A stretch of DNA of 47,809 nucleotides from Thermodesulfobacteriota bacterium (GTDB lineage Bacteria; Desulfobacterota; Thermodesulfobacteria; Thermodesulfobacteriales; Thermodesulfobacteriaceae): the NCBI GenBank assembly GCA_003641645.1, contig QNAZ01000001.1, positions 1 through 47,809 of the forward strand. The letters are read 5' to 3'. Below are positions 32,180 to 40,012 of this stretch, piece by piece. How positions within the stretch are numbered: position 1 is the stretch's first letter; the number at the start of each line of letters is the position of its first letter. The notes under the pieces are model-generated. The model was not told the origin of the DNA. It did no database searches and saw only the letters and a list, made by a program, of their open reading frames with translations. The position numbers and the translations under genes are program-made.

Positions 32180-32446
32180 TTAACCCAATGCGATTACAAT
32201 AGCATACGCAATTAATAAAACAAGTGCATAAATTTTTCTCCATTCTCCCTTTTCATTCCAGTTAATCATTCCAATTCTTGCTCTTCTTATTGCATACCAG
32301 ACAAAAGTAAGTAAACCACACAAACCTACTTTTCTTCCAAGCATTGCAATGAATTCTTTTTGGTCAAAGACAAATATGTAGCCTATTATAATACCTACTA
32401 TTGCCAAAACCAATTCAAACCAACTTCTTCTAACAGTTACTAACAT
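32180..32446 (-). CDS. putative holin (three membrane segments)
   Basis: The 88-residue protein has three hydrophobic stretches (about 10-27, 41-55, 70-87) joined by short basic loops. This is the size and topology of class I holins. It lies next to the lytic transglycosylase gene, which fits a holin-endolysin pair. The call rests on topology and position only. Confidence 0.5.
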   Translation of the reverse strand: MLVTVRRSWFELVLAIVGIIIGYIFVFDQKEFIAMLGRKVGLCGLLTFVWYAIRRARIGMINWNEKGEWRKIYALVLLIAYAIVIALG

Positions 32447-32772
32447 TTTGTCCTCCTAAATGCTATACCCCAAATTTGGCTACCATCGTCCTTTGGTCTC
32501 GCACCAATGTAAAACTCAAATCGCTTTCCTCTGTAACTAAAAAACGGTAAAATTAAATTCCATTTTCTTTTACTATGCCAAACTTTCCACTCAGAAGGAT
32601 AATTTCCAGTTCCAATCCAGTAATAACAAAAATTATGCAAAGGATTTCTTACAAAATACCAATAAAAATAAGCAAATTTTCTATATTTTTGAAAGCACCA
32701 ATCAGGAGGAACAGGGTCATCATAGTTACCGAATGGGTTAAATTTTGAGTTCCATATTTTAAGCAAATCCAT
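32440..32772 (-). CDS. conserved phage-type protein of unknown function, 110 residues
   Basis: The protein is aromatic-rich, with F-G-N-Y-D-D-P near the N-terminus and R-N-P-L-H-N-F-C-Y-Y-W-I-G, followed by a K-R-F-E-F-Y-I-G-A-R-P pattern. Similar short proteins with an R-N-P-x-H-N motif occur near lysis genes of other phages, from memory. It overlaps the holin-like gene by seven bases. Confidence 0.5.
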   Translation of the reverse strand: MDLLKIWNSKFNPFGNYDDPVPPDWCFQKYRKFAYFYWYFVRNPLHNFCYYWIGTGNYPSEWKVWHSKRKWNLILPFFSYRGKRFEFYIGARPKDDGSQIWGIAFRRTKC

Positions 32773-32774
32773 TT

Positions 32775-33125
32775 TTATCCCACTTCTTCAGAAGGTTTTA
32801 ATACATCTAAATTAGCTTTCTTAACTATTTCTTTTTTTAATTCAATTGGTATCTCTCTCACATTAACAACAAAAATTCCTTTTTCTAAAAAGGATTTTAT
32901 TAAAGCTTTCTTATCCTGTGCAGATAAAAGTTTTGATTGAGGTCTAATTGCTTCCTCTACAATTTTATCAATATTTTGTCTTACTCTTTGCTTGATAAAA
33001 TTTGTGTGAAACTCAATAATATCTGCTATATCAAAAAAAAGTGCCTTTGTCTCTTCTTCTGTTAGTTCAAGTTCTTTTAGAGTTTCGTTTGTATCTGTGT
33101 TAATATAAACTATTTTAAGCTTCAT
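32775..33125 (-). CDS. unknown protein, 116 residues
   Basis: No family was recognised. Acidic and helical segments predominate, with E-L-T-E-E-E-T-K-A-L near the N-terminus. It lies between the tail fibre and lysis genes, two bases upstream of the 110-residue gene, and may be a tail-fibre or lysis accessory protein. Confidence 0.45.
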   Translation of the reverse strand: MKLKIVYINTDTNETLKELELTEEETKALFFDIADIIEFHTNFIKQRVRQNIDKIVEEAIRPQSKLLSAQDKKALIKSFLEKGIFVVNVREIPIELKKEIVKKANLDVLKPSEEVG

Positions 33126-33148
33126 TTTATCACTCCTTACAGATTATT

Positions 33149-34114
33149 TTATGTTATTTTTATGACACTTAAAAAAGTTGCTCCATAGCCACCTCGAAGC
33201 GTTGAAGAATTATTTAAGTTTTTTGCATAAAGTTCGATGTAATCAGAAGCGTTTAAATTTAATATTTTGCTTATAATTAAATCGTGTGTGTCCGCTTCAG
33301 CTGCTTGTAACACTGTTGAAAATTTTTCAGCTCCGTTGATGTAAATTGCATTTATCAAAAAATCTCCTGCTGCACCTGGAATAAATCTTATTTTTCCTGT
33401 TATTAAGTATTTACCTGTTTCATTCACAGTAATACGATTGTTTGTAGAATCAAACTCATTTTGAGTGTCAATCTCTGTAGTATCTAAAGCTACTTTTGTC
33501 CATGTGTTTGCACTAATTGACTGATCTGTAGAAAGATATACTACACAACAGCTTTGCTTAGGAAAAGTTAAAATTCCTGCAGTGCTGATATTAAAAACTT
33601 GAGTTCCTGAAATAGAAATACTTATATCTGAATCAGAACTTACAGGAACAAAATCTGAAGCATGTTTACCATCTAAAAGATCAGCATCTAACCCTGAACC
33701 ACTTCCTTGTTTTATCCAATCATTTATATATCCACTACTATTGGCAACTGGGATAGTAAGTGGTGTAGGGGAAATATCCGCATGATGCCCATCAACTGTA
33801 TCACTATCTAAACCGCTCCCGCTACCGTCAACGTTTTTAAGCTTTGTCAATATTGTATTATCATCAACATTGCTTAAATCAACTTTAGCAAGATAACTTT
33901 CAAGCTGAGTAGATAAATTTGCTATTGTATCTTTTATCCATTTAGAAGTAGAACTATCATATCTTAAAATATTCCAATTATCAGGAGTTGAATTCCATAA
34001 ATCTTCAAACTTTGCTAAATAATCATTTAATTTTTGGAAGTTAGAAGAGTATATTGCATTCCACCCAGAAGTTCCATAATCACATCCCTCAAGCTGTGTG
34101 GGCTCGTATGTCAT
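33149..34114 (-). CDS. tail fibre / receptor-binding protein
   Basis: The 321-residue protein has an N-terminal attachment region and two copies of the fibre repeat S-G-L-D-x-D-x-x-D-G-x-H-A in the middle, a hallmark of phage fibres. A C-terminal beta-rich domain resembles C1q/TNF-like trimeric heads. It would recognise the host surface. GGAGG precedes the ATG. The upstream homing endonuclease reads 26 bases into its start. The decoration cassette lies just upstream, so the fibre is a candidate target of glycosylation. Confidence 0.8.
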   Translation of the reverse strand: MTYEPTQLEGCDYGTSGWNAIYSSNFQKLNDYLAKFEDLWNSTPDNWNILRYDSSTSKWIKDTIANLSTQLESYLAKVDLSNVDDNTILTKLKNVDGSGSGLDSDTVDGHHADISPTPLTIPVANSSGYINDWIKQGSGSGLDADLLDGKHASDFVPVSSDSDISISISGTQVFNISTAGILTFPKQSCCVVYLSTDQSISANTWTKVALDTTEIDTQNEFDSTNNRITVNETGKYLITGKIRFIPGAAGDFLINAIYINGAEKFSTVLQAAEADTHDLIISKILNLNASDYIELYAKNLNNSSTLRGGYGATFLSVIKIT

Positions 34115-35459
34115 GGTAATAGCCTCCTTCTCTATCTGAATTTAGTATATCTTTTACAAAAATTTCAGTATTGCCGTTACTTATTAGTATTTTTTCATTT
34201 CCATTATATAAGAAATCTTTATATTCTTTTAGAATCTTTTGTTCTTCTTTGAGAGCCTCATAACCATTTTCAAATTTCCAAACCCTAATAACTTTTATCT
34301 TTTTTTGGTCTTCTGGTTTAAATCTATTATAAATATCCTTTTTATTTGTAATCCCAATCTTGTAAAAGTCTTTGTTATTATGTTCTATTCTTATATAATA
34401 CAGAAAACTTGGTTTTGTAAAATCAATTCCTCCTTTATTACAATGAGGACAACCATATCCAGTAAGATGATTATGGGGAGTTTGTAAGAAGATTCTATTA
34501 CAGTTTTTACAAATTATTTTGACTTTTGTATCTTTATTTACATATTTTACTAAACTATAATCATATTTGTTTCCATGAATCCTTTTAGCTTTTTCGATAA
34601 ATTTCTCTTTACCTATTTTCTCTTTTTCTTTAATTCTTTCTATTGCACATTTTGGGCAGCCATTCCCTTGTAAGTGCATGTAAGCTAATTGTTCAAAAAT
34701 TCCATGTTTAGGGCAAATAATTTTAACTTTACTATGAGCTTTTTCATATTCTACTAATGAGTAGTCATACTTGTTTCCATGAACCTTTTTAGCTTTTTCT
34801 ATGAATTGTTCTCTTGTCATTGTTTGTCTTTTGCTTCGTTCTTCTAAAGCACATTTAGGACAACCTTGACCACTTAAATGTCTATTAGGAGTTTGTTCAA
34901 ATATTCCATGTTTTGGACATATAATTTTAACTTTTGTTTTGTTATTCTTATATTCTACTAAAGAGTAATCATATTTATTACCATAAATTTTTTGGGCTTT
35001 TTGAATAAACTCTTCTTTCGTCATTGATAATTTTTGTCTAATTTTTTCTATTCCACACTTAGGACATCCTTCCTTTCTTCTTAAATGTCTATATGGAGTA
35101 GTTTGAAATTCACCATGTTCAGGGCATATTACAGTTATAGGAGTATCACAATTAACATAAATCACTTTTGAGTAATCATACTTTCCCTTGTGGACTTCAG
35201 TAGCTTCTTTAATAAACTCTTCTAAAGACATTTTTCTTTTATCTGAATTCCTTTTTATGGTACACTTTTTACATCCTTTACTTCTTAATAGAGCATAAGG
35301 TAAAACTTCCCAAACATAACCACATTTTTTACATTTTACTTTAACTTTTGTTTTACTATTGACATAAACTGTTTCTGAAAAATCAAAAATATCATTACCA
35401 AATCTTTCAATACATCTTCTTATGAATTCTTCTTGAGTTAATTCTCTTTTTCTTTTCAT
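34089..35459 (-). CDS. GIY-YIG homing endonuclease with five zinc-ribbon repeats
   Basis: The protein of about 456 residues has five tandem repeats of about 68 residues. Each reads roughly E-E-F-I, G-N-K-Y-D-Y-S-x-V-x-Y, then C-P-K-H-G and G-C-P-K-C, making one zinc knuckle per repeat. A C-terminal nuclease follows, with F-L-Y-Y-I-R-I and Y-K-I-G-I-T and a downstream R-F, the GIY-YIG pattern. Such free-standing enzymes cut alleles lacking them and spread by repair. ATG 35459 is chosen; TTG 35471 is an alternative. No ribosome site is seen, but a GATAAGAATTT element lies ten bases upstream of the ATG. Confidence 0.82.
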   Translation of the reverse strand: MKRKRELTQEEFIRRCIERFGNDIFDFSETVYVNSKTKVKVKCKKCGYVWEVLPYALLRSKGCKKCTIKRNSDKRKMSLEEFIKEATEVHKGKYDYSKVIYVNCDTPITVICPEHGEFQTTPYRHLRRKEGCPKCGIEKIRQKLSMTKEEFIQKAQKIYGNKYDYSLVEYKNNKTKVKIICPKHGIFEQTPNRHLSGQGCPKCALEERSKRQTMTREQFIEKAKKVHGNKYDYSLVEYEKAHSKVKIICPKHGIFEQLAYMHLQGNGCPKCAIERIKEKEKIGKEKFIEKAKRIHGNKYDYSLVKYVNKDTKVKIICKNCNRIFLQTPHNHLTGYGCPHCNKGGIDFTKPSFLYYIRIEHNNKDFYKIGITNKKDIYNRFKPEDQKKIKVIRVWKFENGYEALKEEQKILKEYKDFLYNGNEKILISNGNTEIFVKDILNSDREGGYYHDIRAHTA

Positions 35460-35469
35460 CTTTTTTTTC

Positions 35470-35505
35470 AAATTCTTATCTTAGCATTTTATTCTTAAAT
35501 TGCAA
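35470..35505 (-). promoter_or_regulatory. extended 36-base element (copy A), left flank of decoration cassette
   Basis: On the minus strand it begins TTGCAA and ends with GATAAGAATTT. It matches the copy at 39977-40012 without gaps at 29 of 36 positions. It lies ten bases before the homing endonuclease ATG and after the last gene of the decoration cassette. TTGCAA could serve as a -35, but the -10 is unclear. It may be a phage-specific promoter. Confidence 0.6.
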
Positions 35506-35528
35506 TACTTCTTAGGATTTTGGTATTA

Positions 35529-36305
35529 TTACCTTTCTATTTTAATCCAATTTTCAATTTTGCAAATCTCTTGCAATTTCTTTCTGTAAACAGTATATAA
35601 TCTATTCCTCATTTCTAAATACTCTTTTGGCTTATAATTTATGTATTTTGCTTGAATACAATTCGAATAAAATTTTAGCCATCCTTTTTCTTTCATAATA
35701 TAATGCCACAATTCGTGTTCACATAATTTCAATTCTTCGGGACACTTGCAGTCTAATAAGCATTCTATTTTAGCTATAAAGAAATTTCTTGTAATGCTAA
35801 CTGGAAGAAATTTTATATTCTTATAAACTATAGGAGGTTCTTTTGGAGTCTTAAGTAAAAAATATTTTCCTTTTACTAATTCAATATCATATTCATACTT
35901 TACCCTACCAACTAATTCAAACCCTACCAAAGCTCTTTTTTCTTCTTGACTAAGAAATTCAAGAACTATTTGAATTTCTTTATCATAATTTCTTTCAAAA
36001 ATGATACTATCTGCTATTAGAAATACAAAATTACAATTGCTCTCATAAGCCTTTTCAACTAAGAAATTTCTTGCTTTACATAATCCACAATCATATTCTA
36101 ACTTATAGTATTGTCTTTTTGCTTTTGTGTTATTTCTGAATCCTAACTTGTCAAAGTAATTATCTTTCTCTTTTGTAAAATGACCTTGATCTGCTACTAT
36201 TATGTAATAATCAGGGTAATATTTTACTAAAGCATTGATACATTGATATAAGAGTTTATCTCTTAGAAAAGTAGTAACTAAAAATGCTAAATTATTCATA
36301 ACCAA
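35529..36305 (-). CDS. glycosyltransferase (GT-A fold, family 2-like)
   Basis: The 258-residue protein opens with a Rossmann-like strand and later shows Y-D-C-G-L-C-K-A-R-N, the G-L-x-x-A-R-N signature of GT2-type enzymes. F-L-I-A-D-S-I-I-F follows in the place of the D-x-D metal motif. It probably transfers a sugar from a nucleotide sugar. It is the last gene of the decoration cassette and overlaps the upstream sulfotransferase gene by 14 bases. Confidence 0.7.
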   Translation of the reverse strand: MVMNNLAFLVTTFLRDKLLYQCINALVKYYPDYYIIVADQGHFTKEKDNYFDKLGFRNNTKAKRQYYKLEYDCGLCKARNFLVEKAYESNCNFVFLIADSIIFERNYDKEIQIVLEFLSQEEKRALVGFELVGRVKYEYDIELVKGKYFLLKTPKEPPIVYKNIKFLPVSITRNFFIAKIECLLDCKCPEELKLCEHELWHYIMKEKGWLKFYSNCIQAKYINYKPKEYLEMRNRLYTVYRKKLQEICKIENWIKIER

Positions 36306-37047
36306 AAATCTTTTTGAAAGTTTGAATTTTAATGTTTTCTCTAACTAACTTTATTTCTAATGGTGTTAATATTCTTTTGTATCTATTTTTATCAAAGAAA
36401 ATTTCTCTACTTCTCTTTAGACTTGGGTTACCATAAAGATAATGATGTTCAAGATTCCAAAATTGTAACATCTTTGGTTCAAACTCAATTCCTATAAAAT
36501 TACAAATATCTTCAGTAGTTTTCTCTGGAAACTGTGCTAAATTTTCATACTTAACTAAATAACTTACTTCTTTATACTGAGAATAAAAATAAAGTAATCT
36601 TTGCACTATTTCTGTCCACCTTACTATAGCTTTCTCTGGAGAATAAGATATTCTTTTACCTTTATAGAAAATGGTTTTCTGTTTTTTTAAAGAAGCTACA
36701 AATTCTTCAGGTTGTCTTATTAAAAAAATAAATTTTATTTTTACTTCGTATTTCTGACTATGTTTCTTTAGAAACCAAGTAAAGTCTTTTGAACTATCAA
36801 CTAAAATATCTTTATTTGTAACATCAAATAGTAAGTCATAAATATTGTCAATGGAAAACTTTTCCCGCTTTATCTTTGACCATATAGAGCAATTATTACG
36901 ACAGTATACACAAATAAAGAACCTATTTTCTCTGAAAGCTTTTGCTAACTCTCCTACATTAAATATTTTAGAATGTGAACCTAAAATAGTAGATAAGAGA
37001 GTTGAACCAGAATGGGGTGGACTTGCTATATTAACTACTAATTTCAT
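36292..37047 (-). CDS. sulfotransferase
   Basis: The 251-residue protein has the PAPS 5'-phosphosulfate loop S-P-P-H-S-G-S-T (9-16). Later it has F-I-F-L-I-R-Q-P-E-E-F-V-A-S, the 3'-phosphate-binding region of sulfotransferases. A Cys cluster (46, 49, 53) may bind metal. It would move sulfate from host-made PAPS to a sugar or protein hydroxyl. It overlaps genes on both sides, so it is co-translated with the glycosyltransferases. Confidence 0.82.
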   Translation of the reverse strand: MKLVVNIASPPHSGSTLLSTILGSHSKIFNVGELAKAFRENRFFICVYCRNNCSIWSKIKREKFSIDNIYDLLFDVTNKDILVDSSKDFTWFLKKHSQKYEVKIKFIFLIRQPEEFVASLKKQKTIFYKGKRISYSPEKAIVRWTEIVQRLLYFYSQYKEVSYLVKYENLAQFPEKTTEDICNFIGIEFEPKMLQFWNLEHHYLYGNPSLKRSREIFFDKNRYKRILTPLEIKLVRENIKIQTFKKIFGYE

Positions 37048-38683
37048 AAGCTATTCCTTTTAAATCTAATTTAAATTCTCTTATTTGTGGGTATAATTGT
37101 CTAACTAACCTTTTACCTAAATACTTTCTCTTGTCTATTTCAAACTTTTCTTTTACAATAGACAAATTTTTTCTTTTATCTATTTCATTAGCCAATACAG
37201 GATGTTCTATATGATAAAGAATGCAATGAGGATAAGCTGGAATTACTTTTATACCTTTTGCTATAAATCTTTCAATTAAATCATTATCTTCAATTCCCCA
37301 GCCTTCTAATCTTTCATCAAAACCCCCAATCTCTATATAGTTCTTCTTATAACCAGCAGAAATACCTAAACCAAAAGGATAAAAGTAGGAATTGTCAAAT
37401 AAATTTCCACTCAAATCTTCATATTTAATATATCTTACATCAAAACTAATTATTTTATTTTTATCCAAAAATCTTTCTAATCTACTTGTAAACTCTTTTT
37501 CCAATACAATATCAGCATCTATAAAACATACATATTCATAATTAGCTAAAAATAATCCTGTATTCAAAGCTTTACTCCTACCCCATTTATCAGCTTCAAC
37601 TCTATACAGAAACCAATCAATTTGTAATTGATTCTTACATAATTCATACAGCAAACTGCTATATGTTTCGTCTGAACCATAGTCGATAACAATTAATTCA
37701 AAATTCTTGTATTCTTGTTCATTAATACTTTTCAGAAACTCTTTTACTAACTTCAAATCTTTATTTCTTATACCAACAATAAAACTTATGTTCTTTCTTT
37801 CTTTTTGTTTAAAAGAAGGTAAGAACATCTTATTATCGTGTATGAATTTAGCATGCCCATTTGTCATAAAATTAGAAGCAAACTTTTTTATTTCAGTAAT
37901 TTTCTTATTATTAAACCAAAAAACAGTTTTTCTAAATTTAATTCTTTCTTCTGCAGTTTTCAAATTTTCCAAATGTCTGCTATGTTTCTGATGATAGAGT
38001 GAAGTAAAATTATCAATCCATAATTCCTTGCAACCTTTAGCTAATAATCTCATATACAAATCTTGTCCATGTCCTACAGACATTAATTCTATATTCATTC
38101 CACAAACTAACTTCATCAGCTCAGTTGATACAGTTATGGAATTTCCATATCCATGTCTTAAATCTGCTTTATTTAAATAAAAGTCTTTTTCAAATCTTTC
38201 AAAATTTAATCTATTAGGAACATAAGGTAAACATTTCCTTTTACAGAAAATGATAGCATTAGGATATTTCTGTAATGTTTTTAAAGTTACTTCAACAAAA
38301 TTAGGACTATGTATTTCATCAACATCTCCATAATGTATATACAGTGTGTTTATTCTTTCGGTTGCATAAATCAAAGCTAAAGGTTTGTTTGGATAGTCTT
38401 CTTTGTGATAAATATATTCAACTTCAAGTTCTTTACAAATTTCTATATATCTATTACTATACCTTTTATTGCTACTTATATCTGACAATATAATTTTAGG
38501 TTTGCCAATATTCTGATTACAGAGCGACAATAAAGTATTATAAACTATCTTAGGTCTAACATTCCAAGCTGGAAAACAAAAAGTAATGTCAGTAGGTTTT
38601 AATTTTAATTCTTGATTAATTATTTCATTATTTATATACTTACCAAATTTATGTTCGAATCCTATTGTAGACTTTTCTATCAC
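37031..38683 (-). CDS. two-domain glycosyltransferase (tandem GT2)
   Basis: The 550-residue protein carries two GT-A domains. The first (about 30-230) has Y-G-D-V-D-E as the metal motif. The second (about 290-500) has F-I-D-A-D-I-V-L and then G-G-F-D-E-R-L-E-G-W-G-I-E-D-N-D, typical of GT2 acceptor/catalytic loops. Tandem GT2 proteins often build alternating disaccharide units. It overlaps the two flanking sulfotransferase genes by 17 and 4 bases, suggesting one pathway that builds and sulfates a glycan. Confidence 0.82.
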   Translation of the reverse strand: MIEKSTIGFEHKFGKYINNEIINQELKLKPTDITFCFPAWNVRPKIVYNTLLSLCNQNIGKPKIILSDISSNKRYSNRYIEICKELEVEYIYHKEDYPNKPLALIYATERINTLYIHYGDVDEIHSPNFVEVTLKTLQKYPNAIIFCKRKCLPYVPNRLNFERFEKDFYLNKADLRHGYGNSITVSTELMKLVCGMNIELMSVGHGQDLYMRLLAKGCKELWIDNFTSLYHQKHSRHLENLKTAEERIKFRKTVFWFNNKKITEIKKFASNFMTNGHAKFIHDNKMFLPSFKQKERKNISFIVGIRNKDLKLVKEFLKSINEQEYKNFELIVIDYGSDETYSSLLYELCKNQLQIDWFLYRVEADKWGRSKALNTGLFLANYEYVCFIDADIVLEKEFTSRLERFLDKNKIISFDVRYIKYEDLSGNLFDNSYFYPFGLGISAGYKKNYIEIGGFDERLEGWGIEDNDLIERFIAKGIKVIPAYPHCILYHIEHPVLANEIDKRKNLSIVKEKFEIDKRKYLGKRLVRQLYPQIREFKLDLKGIAYEISS

Positions 38684-39303
38684 CCTTTATTTTCCCACAC
38701 AAATCTATAAACTCTATCCTTTTCTGGTATTTCTAAATAGTCAAACAATTCTTTTTGCTTCTCTTTTTTGTTCAAATCATAAACATATATCCAAAAGATT
38801 TCACTTTTTATCTTTAAATTCTTCACTCTATTCATATATAATTCCCAATATTCAGCAATTGCTTCTCTTTTAGTAGTTGTATAATCTAAATCTGGAAAAG
38901 CGATATCCCAAATACTATCTTTATATATTTTATCTTTCCTTTTACTTGAATGCCAATGATTTCTTAGAATTCCGTCTTTTTCTGTCTTTCTTATAAAAGA
39001 TTCAACTACTTCTTCCTTGTCTCTCCAAATATGTACTACTTTTAGATTATCTAAATGATTATCAAAAAATTCAATATAATTCAGATAATAGAAAGCTGTA
39101 TCCCCCACTAATTGACCTTGAAAACTTTGTAACTCTTTCAATCTTTGCCGAGCTTTGTTAATATTAAAATTCCAATGTAATATTCCTTGTGGGGCTTTAT
39201 ACTCATGATAAACACAACAATTCTTACAACCATCTATTAGCTTTGCAATAGAAACAGTTCCACAACGACCTGTTCCAATTATAATCACATATTTCTTACT
39301 CAT
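38680..39303 (-). CDS. second sulfotransferase-like protein
   Basis: The 207-residue protein begins with the P-loop I-G-T-G-R-C-G-T (9-16) of sulfotransferase-fold proteins and later has V-V-H-I-W-R-D-K-E-E-V-V-E-S, the second binding element. It overlaps the two-domain glycosyltransferase gene by four bases. It may sulfate a different position of the same glycan; the acceptor is unknown. Confidence 0.75.
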   Translation of the reverse strand: MSKKYVIIIGTGRCGTVSIAKLIDGCKNCCVYHEYKAPQGILHWNFNINKARQRLKELQSFQGQLVGDTAFYYLNYIEFFDNHLDNLKVVHIWRDKEEVVESFIRKTEKDGILRNHWHSSKRKDKIYKDSIWDIAFPDLDYTTTKREAIAEYWELYMNRVKNLKIKSEIFWIYVYDLNKKEKQKELFDYLEIPEKDRVYRFVWENKG

Positions 39304-39305
39304 CT

Positions 39306-39968
39306 TTATTTCTTTTCTTTAAATAAATCAAAAAGATTTACATAAGGAATATACTCATTTAAACCTGACTTTTCATAACAAGAATATACTTGAATCCCTT
39401 TTTCTTTTAAAGCTTCAATAGTTCTTACAAATTCTGTTATGAAAAAATTACAAATTTTTTTCTTAATGCTTTTTACCCAAGATTCTGGATAATCATCATG
39501 AAAATGCATTTTATCTGTTCCAAAATGTTCTTTAACTAAATCAATTCCTACCAGATAAATAGGATTTAGACCTAATAAGTACGCAATTCTTAAAGCTACT
39601 ACTCCACTATTATTAGCAGTCCTAATACAATTAAAAGTAGTAGGCAAATAATTAGCAGTACAGTTCTTAAATATAAAAGTATCTTCTCTATCCTTAAAAT
39701 CTTGAAGTCTTTCTGCCCAACTTGGGGCTAATTTAATGCAATCTAATTTATTAATCTCTTCTTTATATTGTTGATAGAATTTGAAATCTAAAAATATTAA
39801 AAATTTTACTTTACAGACTTTATAAGCTTTATTTGCTCCTACTGTTATTTCATCATTTAATAAGGAAAAATCAAACCCTTTCTCTTGATATTCTCTAATC
39901 GAATATCCCCCACCAATAACAAAACCTCTTTTTCCTTTGTATTTATTTATATATTCCGATAAATTCAT
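39306..39968 (-). CDS. DUF115/6-hydroxymethylpterin-kinase-like or glycosyltransferase-like protein
   Basis: The 220-residue protein has G-F-V-I-G-G-G-Y-S near the N-terminus, N-K-A-Y as part of a nucleotide-binding fold, and N-S-G-V-V-A-L-R-I-A-Y-L-L-G-L-N. These fit the DUF115-like family often found beside glycosyltransferases in surface-modification loci and phages. It is the first gene of the cassette. Its ATG lies eight bases after the extended GATAAGAATTT-type element and has no Shine-Dalgarno. Confidence 0.6.
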   Translation of the reverse strand: MNLSEYINKYKGKRGFVIGGGYSIREYQEKGFDFSLLNDEITVGANKAYKVCKVKFLIFLDFKFYQQYKEEINKLDCIKLAPSWAERLQDFKDREDTFIFKNCTANYLPTTFNCIRTANNSGVVALRIAYLLGLNPIYLVGIDLVKEHFGTDKMHFHDDYPESWVKSIKKKICNFFITEFVRTIEALKEKGIQVYSCYEKSGLNEYIPYVNLFDLFKEKK

Positions 39969-39976
39969 ATTTTTCT

Positions 39977-40012
39977 AAATTCTTATTCTGATATTTCATT
40001 CTTAATTTGCAA
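39977..40012 (-). promoter_or_regulatory. extended 36-base element (copy B), right flank of decoration cassette
   Basis: On the minus strand it begins TTGCAA and ends AATAAGAATTT, with 29 of 36 bases shared with copy A. Its first bases overlap the last codons and stop of the tail-tip gene. It sits eight bases before the first gene of the decoration cassette, so it may be its promoter or the right boundary of an inserted cassette. Confidence 0.6.

Noticed and set aside
37707..37991. Open frame of 94 codons on the plus strand
   Set aside because: It lies opposite the two-domain glycosyltransferase gene, whose motifs are clear. It is a shadow.
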